DNA of 64,000 nucleotides, from contig JAXRKP010000147.1 of the NCBI GenBank assembly GCA_037039925.1, positions 295,001-359,000 on the forward strand, read 5' to 3'. This DNA comes from Doris montereyensis. Taxonomy: Eukaryota > Mollusca > Gastropoda > Nudibranchia > Dorididae. The translations under genes were made by a program, and so were the position numbers. Position 1 is the first letter of the stretch. The number at the start of each line of letters is the position of its first letter. Under the pieces are notes generated by a model, which ran no database searches, had not been told where the DNA came from, and saw only the letters and a list, made by a program, of their open reading frames with translations. Of this stretch, positions 21,031 to 62,048 are shown piece after piece.

Positions 21031-21792
21031 TTAGGAATATAAAAAAACGTATAAATTATGTCGATATTTACCAGAATTTGCAGGAGATGAATGGTCTATT
21101 ACCAAATAATTATATGGTTTTGTCCAACATATTTCACAGAGTGATTTAAATTCTTTCAAATCCATATCTTCAGATGCATGATCTTGATAAATGTGTTGAA
21201 TGTTTTTATTATCTTGTTTAAACAAACATATGAAGTTAATGTTCTCTCTAATTGTTTGTCTCGGCAGATGAAAGTAATTTTGACTTAGATAGAAACAGTC
21301 TACATTGCTATGTCTGCCTCTACTATAATAGTCATTACATTTGTTTTGTTTCTCTAGTAATACATCGTCGAATACCATCAGATTTTTATCTGTGGATTTC
21401 AGTTCTTTAGGATCAATTATATTTTCAGAGTTTTCAAAGAATTCACATTTAATTGGATTTTCATAATTCATTCTTTCACCTATTTGTTTAATAAATTCAT
21501 AAGGACACATTTTATTTTTCTTTATTTCATTTTTAAGATTGAACACATTAAGAATTGATTCTTTATTTAGATTATTATCAAACCCACATTTCATCATTTT
21601 ATATTTTGGTTGAAATAAGCTTTTTCCATATACAATTAAATTATCATAATCTAATAAATCTTTATCTAACATTAGATTAAACAAAAGATTTGTTTTTCCA
21701 CACCCAGACTTTCCCACAATTAACCCTCTTATACTTTTTGGTAGCATTTTAGAATTATTTCTATTTGTTTCTTCTTCCCAGTCAATATTCAT
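21031..21792 (-). CDS. FtsK/HerA-type genome-packaging ATPase, intact
   Basis: Complete 253-residue ORF beginning MNIDWEEETNRNNSKMLPKS. Walker A is IVGKSGCGKTNLLFN (residues about 25-40) and Walker B is NLMVFDDVLLEKQNK (about 137-151). SRGRHSNVDCFYLSQNYFHL (about 157-176) corresponds to the sensor/arginine region of A32-like packaging ATPases. In virions this family pumps DNA into preformed capsids. Length is normal for Polintons (about 230-260). It is the only large gene of the element without a frameshift or stop. It lies next to the right TIR, first in the minus-strand structural operon-like block. Confidence 0.95.
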   Translation of the reverse strand: MNIDWEEETNRNNSKMLPKSIRGLIVGKSGCGKTNLLFNLMLDKDLLDYDNLIVYGKSLFQPKYKMMKCGFDNNLNKESILNVFNLKNEIKKNKMCPYEFIKQIGERMNYENPIKCEFFENSENIIDPKELKSTDKNLMVFDDVLLEKQNKCNDYYSRGRHSNVDCFYLSQNYFHLPRQTIRENINFICLFKQDNKNIQHIYQDHASEDMDLKEFKSLCEICWTKPYNYLVIDHSSPANSGKYRHNLYVFLYS

Positions 21793-21815
21793 TGCCTTTT
21801 ATTTAGGTATAAATT

Positions 21816-22318
21816 GGTCTGTAGTAGTACAAACCCTATACCGTTTCGGTTGAGCGCATTTCGATTGAATAAAAGAGATGAAATTATAATTTCAGACAAA
21901 CAGTATGTCCGCCTTTGCATAGAAACCATAAACACGTGTCCATAGAGAAAGTAAACACACCCATGGATACCAAACTCAATATTCTACTTCTAAACACACA
22001 TACATGCACATGCACACATACAAATGGCTTAAAATAGAGATAATAATAATGGTCTGGAGTAGTACAAGCTCTATACCATTTCGGTTGAATGCATTTCGAT
22101 TGAGCGCATTTCGATTGAATAAAAGAGATGAAATTATAATTCCAGACAAACAGTATGTCCTCGTGACGACCACCATTGCATAATCCATAGAGAAAGGAGC
22201 CACTTGCATAGAGATCATAAACACAAGTCCATAGAGGAGGGAGCTACTTGCATAGAGAAAGTAAACACAATGCAAAAATTATAGAGGTGGTCTGGAGTAG
22301 TACAAACCCTATACTACT
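21816..22318 (-). repeat. Polinton right terminal inverted repeat
   Basis: 503 bp, the inverse complement of 8310-8787. Terminus modules (GTAGTACAAAC/GCTCTATACC) lie at the outer end, at 22051-22078 and at the inner boundary 21816-21842. The ATPase start is only about 24 bp inside the inner edge, so its promoter probably lies within the TIR. Confidence 0.95.
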
Positions 22319-22324
22319 GACCGT
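22319..22324. repeat. Polinton target-site duplication, right copy
   Basis: GACCGT, identical to 8304-8309. Confidence 0.95.
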
Positions 22325-22990
22325 GGTATGAAACGATGATAGAAATTGAGCATTCCCGGGTATTCCTGCAACCTTTTGACACTGTGAGGCCTTGGGAATT
22401 CTGTAATTGCCTTGACTTGGAGGGGGAGGGGAATTGTTCCATCTTTTGAAACCAAATATCGAAGGAATTCAATGAAACGAACGTTGAACAAACATTTCAG
22501 AAGTTGCACGCCCAATCCAAACTCTTGTAAGTGTTTGCAAACGGCATGAATATCTTCCATGTGTTCCCTCTCTGAGGCGCTGGCGATAAAAATGTCGTCG
22601 AGGTAGACGAAAAAGCGCAGGGGAAATCTTGTTACACCGTATGCATGAGTCGTTGGAAGGTTTGGGCGTTATTTTTGAGTCCAAAGGGCATGCACAGAAA
22701 TTCCAACAGCCCAAAGGGTGTAATGACGGCGGTCTTTGGTACGTTGTCTGGTGTGACAGTGATTCGATGGTAACCTCGTACCAAGTCAATCTCGAAGAAG
22801 ATCGTGTTTCCTGCTATGCTGGCAGCAAAATCGTGGATGTGAGGAAAGGGCTAACGGTAACTCTCCAGTGTTGTGATATCGTTAAGGCGCCGGAAGTCTC
22901 CGGAGCATCGCCAACCCCCATTTGGTTTCTGGACGATATGAAGAGGTGAAGCCCATGGGGTGTTGGATCTTCTTATAATTCCCATTTCAT
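22319..22990 (-). pseudogene. Ty3/gypsy reverse transcriptase, decayed
   Basis: Minus-strand RT in several frames: LHIVQKPNGGWRCSGDFRRL (about 22880-22940), FFEIDLVRGYHRI (about 22765-22805), ITPFGLLEFLCMPFGLKN (about 22675-22730), the catalytic YLDDIFIAS (about 22580-22610) and EFLRYLVSKDGT (about 22435-22470), ending in NFYHRFIPRS exactly at the Polinton edge. Frameshifts and stops interrupt it. The frame at the edge continues without a break into the connection segment at 8303 if the Polinton and one target copy are ignored, showing that both flanks are one gene. Confidence 0.92.
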
Positions 22991-23511
22991 TCATACCTGA
23001 AAATTCTTGTTTTGCGATTGCCACCTTCTCGGGGTCTAAATATCGTTCTCGGGTGTGGACCGGTCGGGGGTTTGTTGATGAGAAGGTCGGGAATTTGGTT
23101 CAAGACTTTCCGGGAAAAATTTGCGTTGGTGTCAATGAGGGCAAAATTGTCGTATGATACCAGGTCGACGAAGCAAGGGACTGATGTGTATGCGTCTACT
23201 TCTAAGAGATGTGGGCCTCGTATGTCTACCACAAGGTTGTGGTGACGAAGAAAATCAGCTCCTAGCAGTGGGCGTTGTACATTAGCTGTGACTGTGACTA
23301 GTCTCACTGTGTAAAGGCGGCCGTTTAAACTGATTGATGTGTCATGTGCACCGTACGTAGGAATGGATGCACCGTTGGTTGCTTTAACGACAAGGAGCCG
23401 CCTTCCTGTTCTATCGTTCTTAATAAAAAGTGGCCCGCCCAAGCTCTCTAGAGCGACCACCTGTCCCAACATGCCCACGACCACCTTTTTTGACCGACAA
23501 ATCGCCATCAT
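22987..23511 (-). pseudogene. Ty3/gypsy aspartic protease, active site deleted
   Basis: A 174-codon frame contains FIKNDRTGRRLLVVKATNGA, SIPTYGAHDTSISLNGRLYT and QRPLLGADFLRHHNLVVDIR, the flap and C-terminal strands of a gypsy protease upstream of RT. In normal elements the RRLLVDTGAxxSVLP segment lies between GRRLLV and KATNG; here it is missing, so the catalytic Asp is gone. The 5' part of pol and gag were not recognised further right. Confidence 0.8.
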
Positions 23512-23524
23512 AGCCTGTTCATAA

Positions 23525-24090
23525 TGACCATTAGGTACAGCCTTACATTATTAGCTTCACCCACTTCTCTGCTAAATCTACTTTTGTGCTGTTGGATCAT
23601 AAGTAATCATTACCGTCATCAGTCAATGTCTCAAGACAATTCAAGTGTAGGCAGCTGATCATCAAAGCGAGACGACCAGATTGATGTTGTTGACTTCACA
23701 CCTTGTCATCTTGTCTAGCTTCCTGACACTTCTAATAGAAGTTCTATGCAAACATATGCAAAACGAAAGGATTGAATGTGAACAATATGTGCTCTCTGCT
23801 CCTAATATTTGCAATCCTACAACCGATGCTGTTGACCACTGACTAAAACGGCTTAAATATGAAACCTTCATATTAAGAAAGAAAGGATTAGTTTGCATTG
23901 TTTTCTACATGCTTTGATGTCACTCGCATTGCCAATCACTGTCTACATTGGAAAAAAAGATTAAGTAACTATATCTTGCATTGCTCTGTCTACAAGCTTT
24001 GCACAGACTTCATGTCTGCTTGATTGTGGCACAATCCCACTTATCATGTTGTTTAAGACAAACAGTGAGGCAAGGGGCATGTCGGAAGTG
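23525..24090. other. No gene recognised; expected gypsy gag/5' LTR not seen
   Basis: No gag-like zinc knuckle and no LTR pair could be matched by eye to the left side of the gypsy remnant, so the element appears truncated at both ends. Confidence 0.4.
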
Positions 24091-24329
24091 AAGGCAAGGA
24101 CACAAGATATTATGAAAGCCCCATAGGAACAAAGACGAGACAAATACAAGGGATAGATAATCAGCTCGGTTGGTAGCACGTTATCTTTTCATGACGAGGC
24201 GATGGGTGCCAACGCAGAGGTCGCGGGTTCAATCCCCATGGTGGCCAGGATTTTTTCTGTCTATTCCTTGTATTTGTCACGTCTTTGTTCCTATGGGGCT
24301 TTCATATTGTCTTGTGTCATTGCCTTCAC
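24091..24329. mobile_element. tRNA-headed SINE-like foldback
   Basis: Arms of about 62 bp (24091-24152 and 24265-24329) are inverse complements, with GAAAGCCCCATAGGAACAAA facing TTTGTTCCTATGGGGCTTTC. The loop holds a tRNA-like head: box A-like TCAGCTCGGTTGGTAGCACG at 24161 and box B GGTTCAATCC at 24236. Related pieces with the same tail are at 36455-36600, 55360-55420 and 56368-56440. It is not a functional tRNA, because no paired anticodon or acceptor stems are visible. Confidence 0.65.
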
Positions 24330-24564
24330 TTATCATGTTGTTGTAACATTGCCTTATCTTTCTTTCTTTCTTTCTTTATCAGTTCCCATTCTACCTTCTG
24401 GCATTAGATACCCAAAATGATCTTTCTCCAGGCTACCCTGTCCTGGCATTTTCTACTTCCTTCTGTCAAGGTTAAATTTTTTCTCTGCCCAGTTTAAAGT
24501 TTTGTGTTTTAGCTTCCCTAGTTTTTAGTTACTTAATAATAATGATACTGTACATTTCTATTGC

Positions 24565-24925
24565 GCACTCATCCCTACAAGGGTTAGGCTCCAGGCGCAT
24601 TACATATTTTGCGAAAAAATATATACATGTGTGACATATGATATACAATATGAATTTCATACATCAAGCTACATGGATGTAGCATAAAACTGTGTGCAAT
24701 TTATGACAAGTAAATCAACAATACAAACAAGAAGAAGAAAATCGTTTAACAGTAAACGCTGTCATGAATTCATATTCCACAAACACACACGTACACACAC
24801 AAACTTCTTCAGACACAGGATAAATACAACCCTAATAAAATTGTCATAAATTGCACACAGTTTTATGCTGCATTCATGTAAGTTAATGTATGAAATGCAT
24901 ATTGTGTATCATATGTAATACTTGC
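24565..24925. repeat. Inverted repeat with ~80-bp arms
   Basis: The left arm at about 24635-24711 (ATACAATATGAATTTCATAC ... ACTGTGTGCAATTTATGACA) is the inverse complement of 24841-24920. The loop holds an ACAC-rich stretch. The left flank carries a CGCACTCATCCCTACAAGGG-type word that I associate with gastropod repeats. Confidence 0.65.
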
Positions 24926-25179
24926 ATTGTTTGTTTTTTTCTTTGCTCTTTGCATTGACTTTCAATCATCTTTCATTTAGTTCATCATTATTCACCATGT
25001 TTTGAAGGCCACTTTCTGATTTTCCAAATACAGCTAAATCATCAGCAAATGAAAGCATTGATAGATTTACTGGTTTGAGTTTACACATACCTACATTCAT
25101 TTTTTATTTTTGATGATGCCTTTGCAACTGAATCCATAAATGTGATATAAACAAAAGAGGGCTCAGAATACAGCAAAAA

Positions 25180-25275
25180 TCAAAGTTTGTGTTCGTTTCC
25201 AGGGTCATCTTCTAAAGTTCAATCAAAGTGTAACATATTTGGTTCTCTGAATTGGTTGGTTTTGGGTAAGTGGGT
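25180..25275 (-). repeat. Fragment of the LINE 5' UTR-like repeat
   Basis: AAAAATCAAAGT, CGTTTCCAGGGTCATCTTCT and GAATTGGTTGGTTTTGGGTA match 2490-2580 in the same orientation with small changes. No coding part follows. Confidence 0.55.
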
Positions 25276-25722
25276 GATTACCCCACTGTACGCGTTGCCT
25301 TATATGGTTATCTTATCTCCCGAAAGATGGGTATAAAATGTGGACTGATAACATTCTCTATTTTTTATAAATATAAATTAGACAAATTTTATCTACCCAT
25401 AATATTATAACCTGCCCAAAATTAGCAAAATTGTTGTTATGGACACGTTGGACTGTACTGTATTATCCCTCTCAAGCACAGTGCACTTAGACAAATGGAG
25501 CCAGAGATGCGCTTATTAGGGGTGCATTGAACATCTTTCTGGTCTTACTTCTAATGTTTTGTGTCCATTACTAACAATTACCTATTGTGTTGCTTTTATA
25601 TGTTTGGTTTGACATGCATGCATAAACAAAACAGTATTGTAGCAATTTTCTGTTTTTAATAATAAAGATAACATTACATCGTCTTCTTTCATGTGAGACA
25701 TTAAACTTTGTTGCAGCACACA

Positions 25723-56888
<31,166 letters not shown>

Positions 56889-57065
56889 ATACTCCCAGTA
56901 TACTGTCATCACTGACTGCTAAATTGGGACCACTCTCTTTGATGGTGGAATCATTTTCTGTGTTTTTATTAAAACAAAATTATATTTTATATCTATCTTT
57001 CTTATATTATGAATACAAGCTGTGCTTAGATTGAATTTTTTTGTGATTGAAATGTTTATACTCTG

Positions 57066-57260
57066 TCCGGGTTAGCTCCTTAGCCTTTGGTCAGTCAAGA
57101 CCGACCTGCAAGGCAGTAGGTTGTTTTCTGTCAGGGTTAATTCCCTTAGCCTTTGGTCAGCCAAGACCGACCTGCAAGGCAGCAGGAGATTCATGGAGGG
57201 CAGGATCATGTACTCCCCGTACAGGTGTTTACCTGTCCACTGCCCGGCATACTGAGTTCT
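57066..57260 (-). repeat. LINE 5' UTR-like tandem repeat, second copy
   Basis: Two units (starts about 57069 and 57133) with CCTTTGGTCAGYCAAGACCG and ACCTGCAAGGCAG, matching 2611-2760 in the same orientation. No endonuclease follows on the minus side, so the copy is solitary. Confidence 0.65.
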
Positions 57261-58227
57261 ACCCTGAGTTAACTTAGTGACTCGTCTTTCTCCACCCCCT
57301 TTTCTTTCTCAATCTCACTAACGCTACTCTCACTCTCACGCTCAGACTTCACTGTCATCCCTATCTCATAGTGTCTGTCTCTCAACTCTCTGTCCCCATA
57401 TATGCCATGAAAAAATAGGAAAAGTCTCAAATGTTTAAGAATTCCATGAAAATGTAAGGGAAGGTGCAGCAGGCTAGGTTTTTAGTACATTTAACGTAAG
57501 CATATTATTTGAATTATTAGTAATCTTTTAAAAAAAAAGTATCTCATCCTAGACTTAGATTTCATTTGATGGGGTTTTGTTTTTTTCTTTGTTTGAGATT
57601 TTCTTTTCAAGGAAACTTTGCATGTACCTGAGATTAGAAAATTTTAATTCTGTTCTCCCTCTTACTATTACAATCTATGGCCACATAGTGCTCTTCCCCT
57701 ACAGCGATTTTTACTAGTAAACAATGTTTTATGGAGTTTTCATTTATATTATTTATTAGTTGTTGTCTGTTATTAAAGTGTTATGAACTACAAAATCTGT
57801 ATAGATTTAACTTATTTGGATTTTCAAGACACCATATTTTTAGACGAAGGTCTGTTCTAATATGTCGCTTTAAATCTGATATGAAAGTGAAAGCAATGTG
57901 TTTGTATTTGATACCTGATGCTACTTTATTCCCATTCTTGTTATTTGATGGAGGATCTGAATAACCGAAATGCTGAAACCTTTGAACCTTGATGAGTATT
58001 TTGTTTCTTTATATCCATGGAATTTAAGGGATTGAAAAATTGTGTGATTCATCCTGATGTCCATTCCCTGAGACATCACAGAAGTTGGGGAAGTAAAAGT
58101 AGGCACTCAAAACTAGTCAAAACATGCTTTAATATATCTCAGAGAATGCGTGAAAAGTGGAAAAATAAGATTGATTTATTTGTCTTCTAACATCAACAAA
58201 ATACCCATAAGCCTGCTCCAGAAAGGT

Positions 58228-58305
58228 ATTGGTAGGTCCTACTTCTTTCCTTTCACTCTTTCCTCTTAATCCACCCTGAGATCACTGTAATGGTGGGTGG
58301 GGTAA
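58228..58305. repeat. Dispersed repeat family Y, copy 3
   Basis: TATTGGTAGGTCCTACTTCT through CACCCTGAGATCACTG, matching 47225-47325. Confidence 0.65.
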
Positions 58306-58529
58306 CAAACAATCAAAGCCTGTGCCCGTTTTATTATACCGTTATCAATGTTGTTCATTTACATTCTGTATTAGTCCTAAATAAACTCATTTTGAAAGCC
58401 AAAGGACTTTTTTTTGTTGATTTAACACTCATTTTGTCTTTTTCTCTCGCTGACGCATAAAGATACCTGTGTAAGTTTCAGTTTCATCCCTTGACAAAAA
58501 TGTGTCAAGCATAGCTATATAATTATCAT

Positions 58530-58620
58530 GTACAGTCAACTCAGGTTTATTGCAACTCGGTTAAATGCAATTTCCACTTAATCGTAACTTTTCGCAAGTA
58601 ACAGAATTAATTCTGCAAGG
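58530..58620. mobile_element. Tigger-like MITE end fragment
   Basis: TACAGTCAACTCAGGTTTAT, TGCAACTCGGTTAAATGCAA resembles the ends at 53870-54583. Its partner end was not found. Confidence 0.45.
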
Positions 58621-58839
58621 TAATTTTGAAACGTCTGTTGCCTTGTATCCAGGATTTAGATTTAAGAATGACATGTCAATGACATGCCTGTTTACAATGG
58701 GCAAATATCCATGTTACCTGGATGAGACAGCAATGGGCTCCGATTGCGTGCTTTAATTTCACTGATTGTTATCATAGTTCAAATCAGCAATTTGAGCCAC
58801 TTGTTTTTTTGTGAGGCATCTACCTAACACTACAGAAGT

Positions 58840-59275
58840 TAAGCTCAAGTTATGGTATGGGCTGAAATTACGATGAAACATCACCACACGCACACACCCT
58901 TATCAGAGCACCTGTCGAACTTACATGTGCAGCAAGGTACACAGAAAACATTCTCCAAACCCATGTTGTTCCATTTTTGAGGCACAATCAAGGATGTACG
59001 CTACAACATGACTGCCCAACCACATAGGGCAACAGTGACAAACGAATTTCTCACAAGAAACAACCAATGTTTTCAAAATTAAATACTTGGCCCGCAATGT
59101 GCCCATATCTCAACCCGGCTGAACATGTGTGTCTTTGGACGTGAGATCAATGCCATAAATCCTCCCCTCAATATAGGGATGAACTGTTCCAAAGACTGTC
59201 TGATGCATGGAATAACATCACACAACGCCAATTCACTTTGTTGATAGATTCAATGAAACACATGTGTTTAACTGT
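58840..59275 (+). pseudogene. Tc1/mariner-type transposase C-terminal relic
   Basis: In shifting plus frames: HVVPFLRHNQGCTLQHDCPT (about 58960-59018), WPAMCPYLNPAEHVCLWT (about 59090-59145) and AWNNITQRQFTLLIDSMKHM (about 59210-59270). These match the last third of Tc1-like DDE transposases. The LQHD Asp region is present; the PDLNPxEH box has Tyr in place of Asp (PYLNPAEH). No TIRs were located. Confidence 0.85.
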
Positions 59276-59499
59276 TACTGTTACTCAGTCTTATCTTATT
59301 CAAAGTGCTGGGGGACATACGCAATATTGACCGAATACAAATTGAATAATCAAATTTTATTGAATTTCTTAATGTCACATTAAACTGTTAGCTCAAAATA
59401 GCTTGAAATTTCACGTGGATAATGAGAATAGATTGTAGGAAGCTAATAGACTACCACCTTCTTGTTCATTAAGATCGTATTCTCATTAATCAAGCTTGC

Positions 59500-60000
59500 A
59501 CGCACACACACACACACATACTTAATAATAAAATATACATGTACTCGTGTAGCCATGTTCAATTACTATAATGTAATGTGTAATAGAAAATAAACAAATT
59601 GCTGGTCCATAATATACCTTTTTATATGTTAACAAACAATTACAGGCAAGTACATTGGCCTACATTAGCCTAGAAAATATGTGGTATTGACGTATTGGCC
59701 TAAATGGCTTGTATTAAGTTGTATAATATGAGGGAAGAGAGATTACATAGACATCCAGATGTCCACTCTGCCACTAGGGAGACACCCAAGCATGCCATGT
59801 CAACACTCCCTCCTCTTATCCTAAAAGAAACTGAATAAACATAAATGACATTTCGTGTATAGATCTAATCCATCGTCAGACAAAAAACGCGTAATATGTA
59901 CACACGTATACATCATCACACTGTGTGATGTCAAGGTAAAACAGACAGGAGCAGGAAAGTGGGGGTGAGTAGAGAGGGGAAGAATCAAGAAAGGAAATAT
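59500..60000. other. Unassigned intergenic stretch
   Basis: Contains a short (CA)n at about 59500-59518; otherwise nothing recognised. Confidence 0.4.
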
Positions 60001-60004
60001 TTAG

Positions 60005-60254
60005 TAGTATTATTACTATTATCTAGGTTATTATTATTAATTAATATTATTATCATCATCATCATTATCATCATCATCATCATCATCACCATTATCATTA
60101 TTATTAGTATCATTATTATTACTACATGTGTTATTATTATTAATGTGATATTATTATTATTATTATTATTAATATTATTATATTATTATTGTTATTATTG
60201 TTATTATTATTATTATTAATATTATTATTATATTATTATTATTACATGTATTAA

Positions 60255-60308
<54 letters not shown>

Positions 60309-60350
60309 CATTATTATTATTATTATTATTACTATTATTGTTATTATATC
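60005..60350. repeat. (ATT)n/(ATC)n trinucleotide tract
   Basis: About 345 bp of mostly ATT repeats with an ATC-rich block near 60050-60100. Confidence 0.95.
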
Positions 60351-61063
60351 AGACTAGAGGAAAATTGAAGATTGACTATACAATTAGGTACCGCAACCCA
60401 TTTTTTTCAATTGGCAGATAACTTAAATACAATATGACATTCAAACAGAGCTTGTAAAAACAAGAAAAACAAACTTTACTTCAACAAAATCGATCAACAA
60501 ATAACGAAGTTATGAAATTTCAAAGTTTATTAGGACTTAAAAATTTTTCGCAAAATAAAAAAAGTAATTTTAGGCCATTTTTATGCCATTATGTGGTGAA
60601 ATTAAAACAAATTGAATGATTGGAAACAGGATATAAGCATATAATCCATGACTTGGCTTTGTTATCTTCACACATTATAAAGGAAAACATCCTGACATGA
60701 ATACTGACAAAGATATGATGTTACAAAATTGAGAGAAAAAAAACCTGGACTTTGAAATTTTTTCATATTTCATAAGAAAACGGTTCAGAATGTCATATTT
60801 AGAGGCTCACACTCACAGAAATGTAACGAATGAATTGAGAGAGTTAGAATTCAGTAAATCACACCAAAAGTATATACAGACAAAGCCTAATTTTTTTGGC
60901 AGTGTTTCATGAAAAAATGTTGAACTCATCGTACAATGATTCGTACGATAGACCTTATTTTATCACCAAGGAGAAATAACTTGAGACTTTGATAACTTGG
61001 ATAGCATCAGGTAGTCCTAACTGGCATTTTTTGAAATTTCAGATAAGTTCTTTACTCTCTTCC
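60351..61063. other. Unassigned intergenic stretch
   Basis: AT-rich, no coding similarity or repeat structure recognised. Confidence 0.4.
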
Positions 61064-61506
61064 CTTATTGCATCAATAAATTTGTAATTTATATACATTT
61101 CGCACCTTCAGTGTAAGTTTTTGTCTTGATTGATACTTCCTTTCATTTCATTCATTCTCTATCATTTCTTCTTTCTAGACCCAGTGAGATATAGATCTAG
61201 TCTTACATTTATCCTATTTTTCGTTCTTGTTTCCCATACTCACACGTCTCTCTCTCCATTTCTTTCTTCCCTGCCTGTTTTCTTTCTCTCTTATTGCATC
61301 AATAAATTTGTAATTTATATACATTTCGCACCTTCAGTGTAAGTTTTTGTCTTGATTGATACTTCCTTTCATTTCATTCATTCTCTATCATTTCTTCTTT
61401 CTAGACCCAGTGAGATATAGATTTAGTCTTACATTTATCCTATTTTTCGTTCTTGTTTCCCATACTCACACGTCTCTCTCTCCATTTCTTTCTTCCCTGC
61501 CTGTTT

Positions 61507-61515
<9 letters not shown>
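61064..61515. repeat. 226-bp tandem duplication
   Basis: 61064-61289 and 61290-61515 are almost identical; one visible change is GATCTAG to GATTTAG near 61195/61421. The second unit runs directly into the CT microsatellite. Confidence 0.97.
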
Positions 61516-61719
<204 letters not shown>

Positions 61720-61775
61720 GTGTGATGCCGGAGGTATTACTTAGATCTAGATTCTAGATATTTCTCGTTTGTTGT

Positions 61776-61810
61776 CTGACGAAGGGTTATACCCAAAACG
61801 TCACGTGTTT
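61776..61810 (+). ncRNA. Hammerhead-ribozyme-like relic of a Penelope-like element
   Basis: CTGACGA is followed by a GGGTTATACCC helix, AAAA, and a short ACG-TCA-CGT hairpin. This is the order of a minimal hammerhead: CUGANGA, stem II, GAAA, stem III, UH. Position 12 is A instead of G and the base after the hairpin is G, so catalysis is unlikely. Penelope-like elements carry hammerheads in their terminal repeats, and PLE coding sequence begins about 250 bp downstream. Confidence 0.5.
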
Positions 61811-62048
61811 GTTCTGTCTTTATTAGTGGAGTTGTCACTTATTGTCATATTTCGCCTTTGACTTCACTCCACTGTGGCTCCTTCGTATTATTCACAGCTA
61901 TTTAGATAGTTCACATTGTCACATCTCTCTGTTGTTTACGTTATTTATCTTTTTTTAAATATTGCTAATATATTTAGATCTATAGTCATCTTCTTTGTCA
62001 TACTACTATCGGGACATATTCCTCAATGTTACTAGTGTTACTTATATC

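Larger units (their letters stand above)
8310..22318. mobile_element. Maverick/Polinton element, 14,009 bp
   Basis: The element is bounded by inverted repeats beginning AGTAGTATAGGGTTTGTACT and by a perfect 6-bp target duplication. Inside are a retroviral-type integrase, an adenain-like protease, a double-jelly-roll major capsid protein, protein-primed DNA polymerase B, a FtsK/HerA-type packaging ATPase, penton-like and other structural candidates, and small zinc proteins. This gene set defines Polintons/adintovirus-like elements. The interior is far more AT-rich than the flanking gypsy sequence. Most genes are broken by single-base frameshifts or stops; the ATPase is intact. It is inserted in the RT/RNase H region of a minus-strand gypsy element. 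Confidence 0.97.

Noticed and set aside
8310..22318. An integrated herpes- or adenovirus-type virus
   Set aside because: The protein-primed PolB, rve integrase, long TIRs and 6-bp duplication together identify a Polinton.
24160..24246. A functional tRNA gene
   Set aside because: A and B boxes are present, but no acceptor or anticodon stem pairing is seen and the sequence sits inside a multicopy hairpin.
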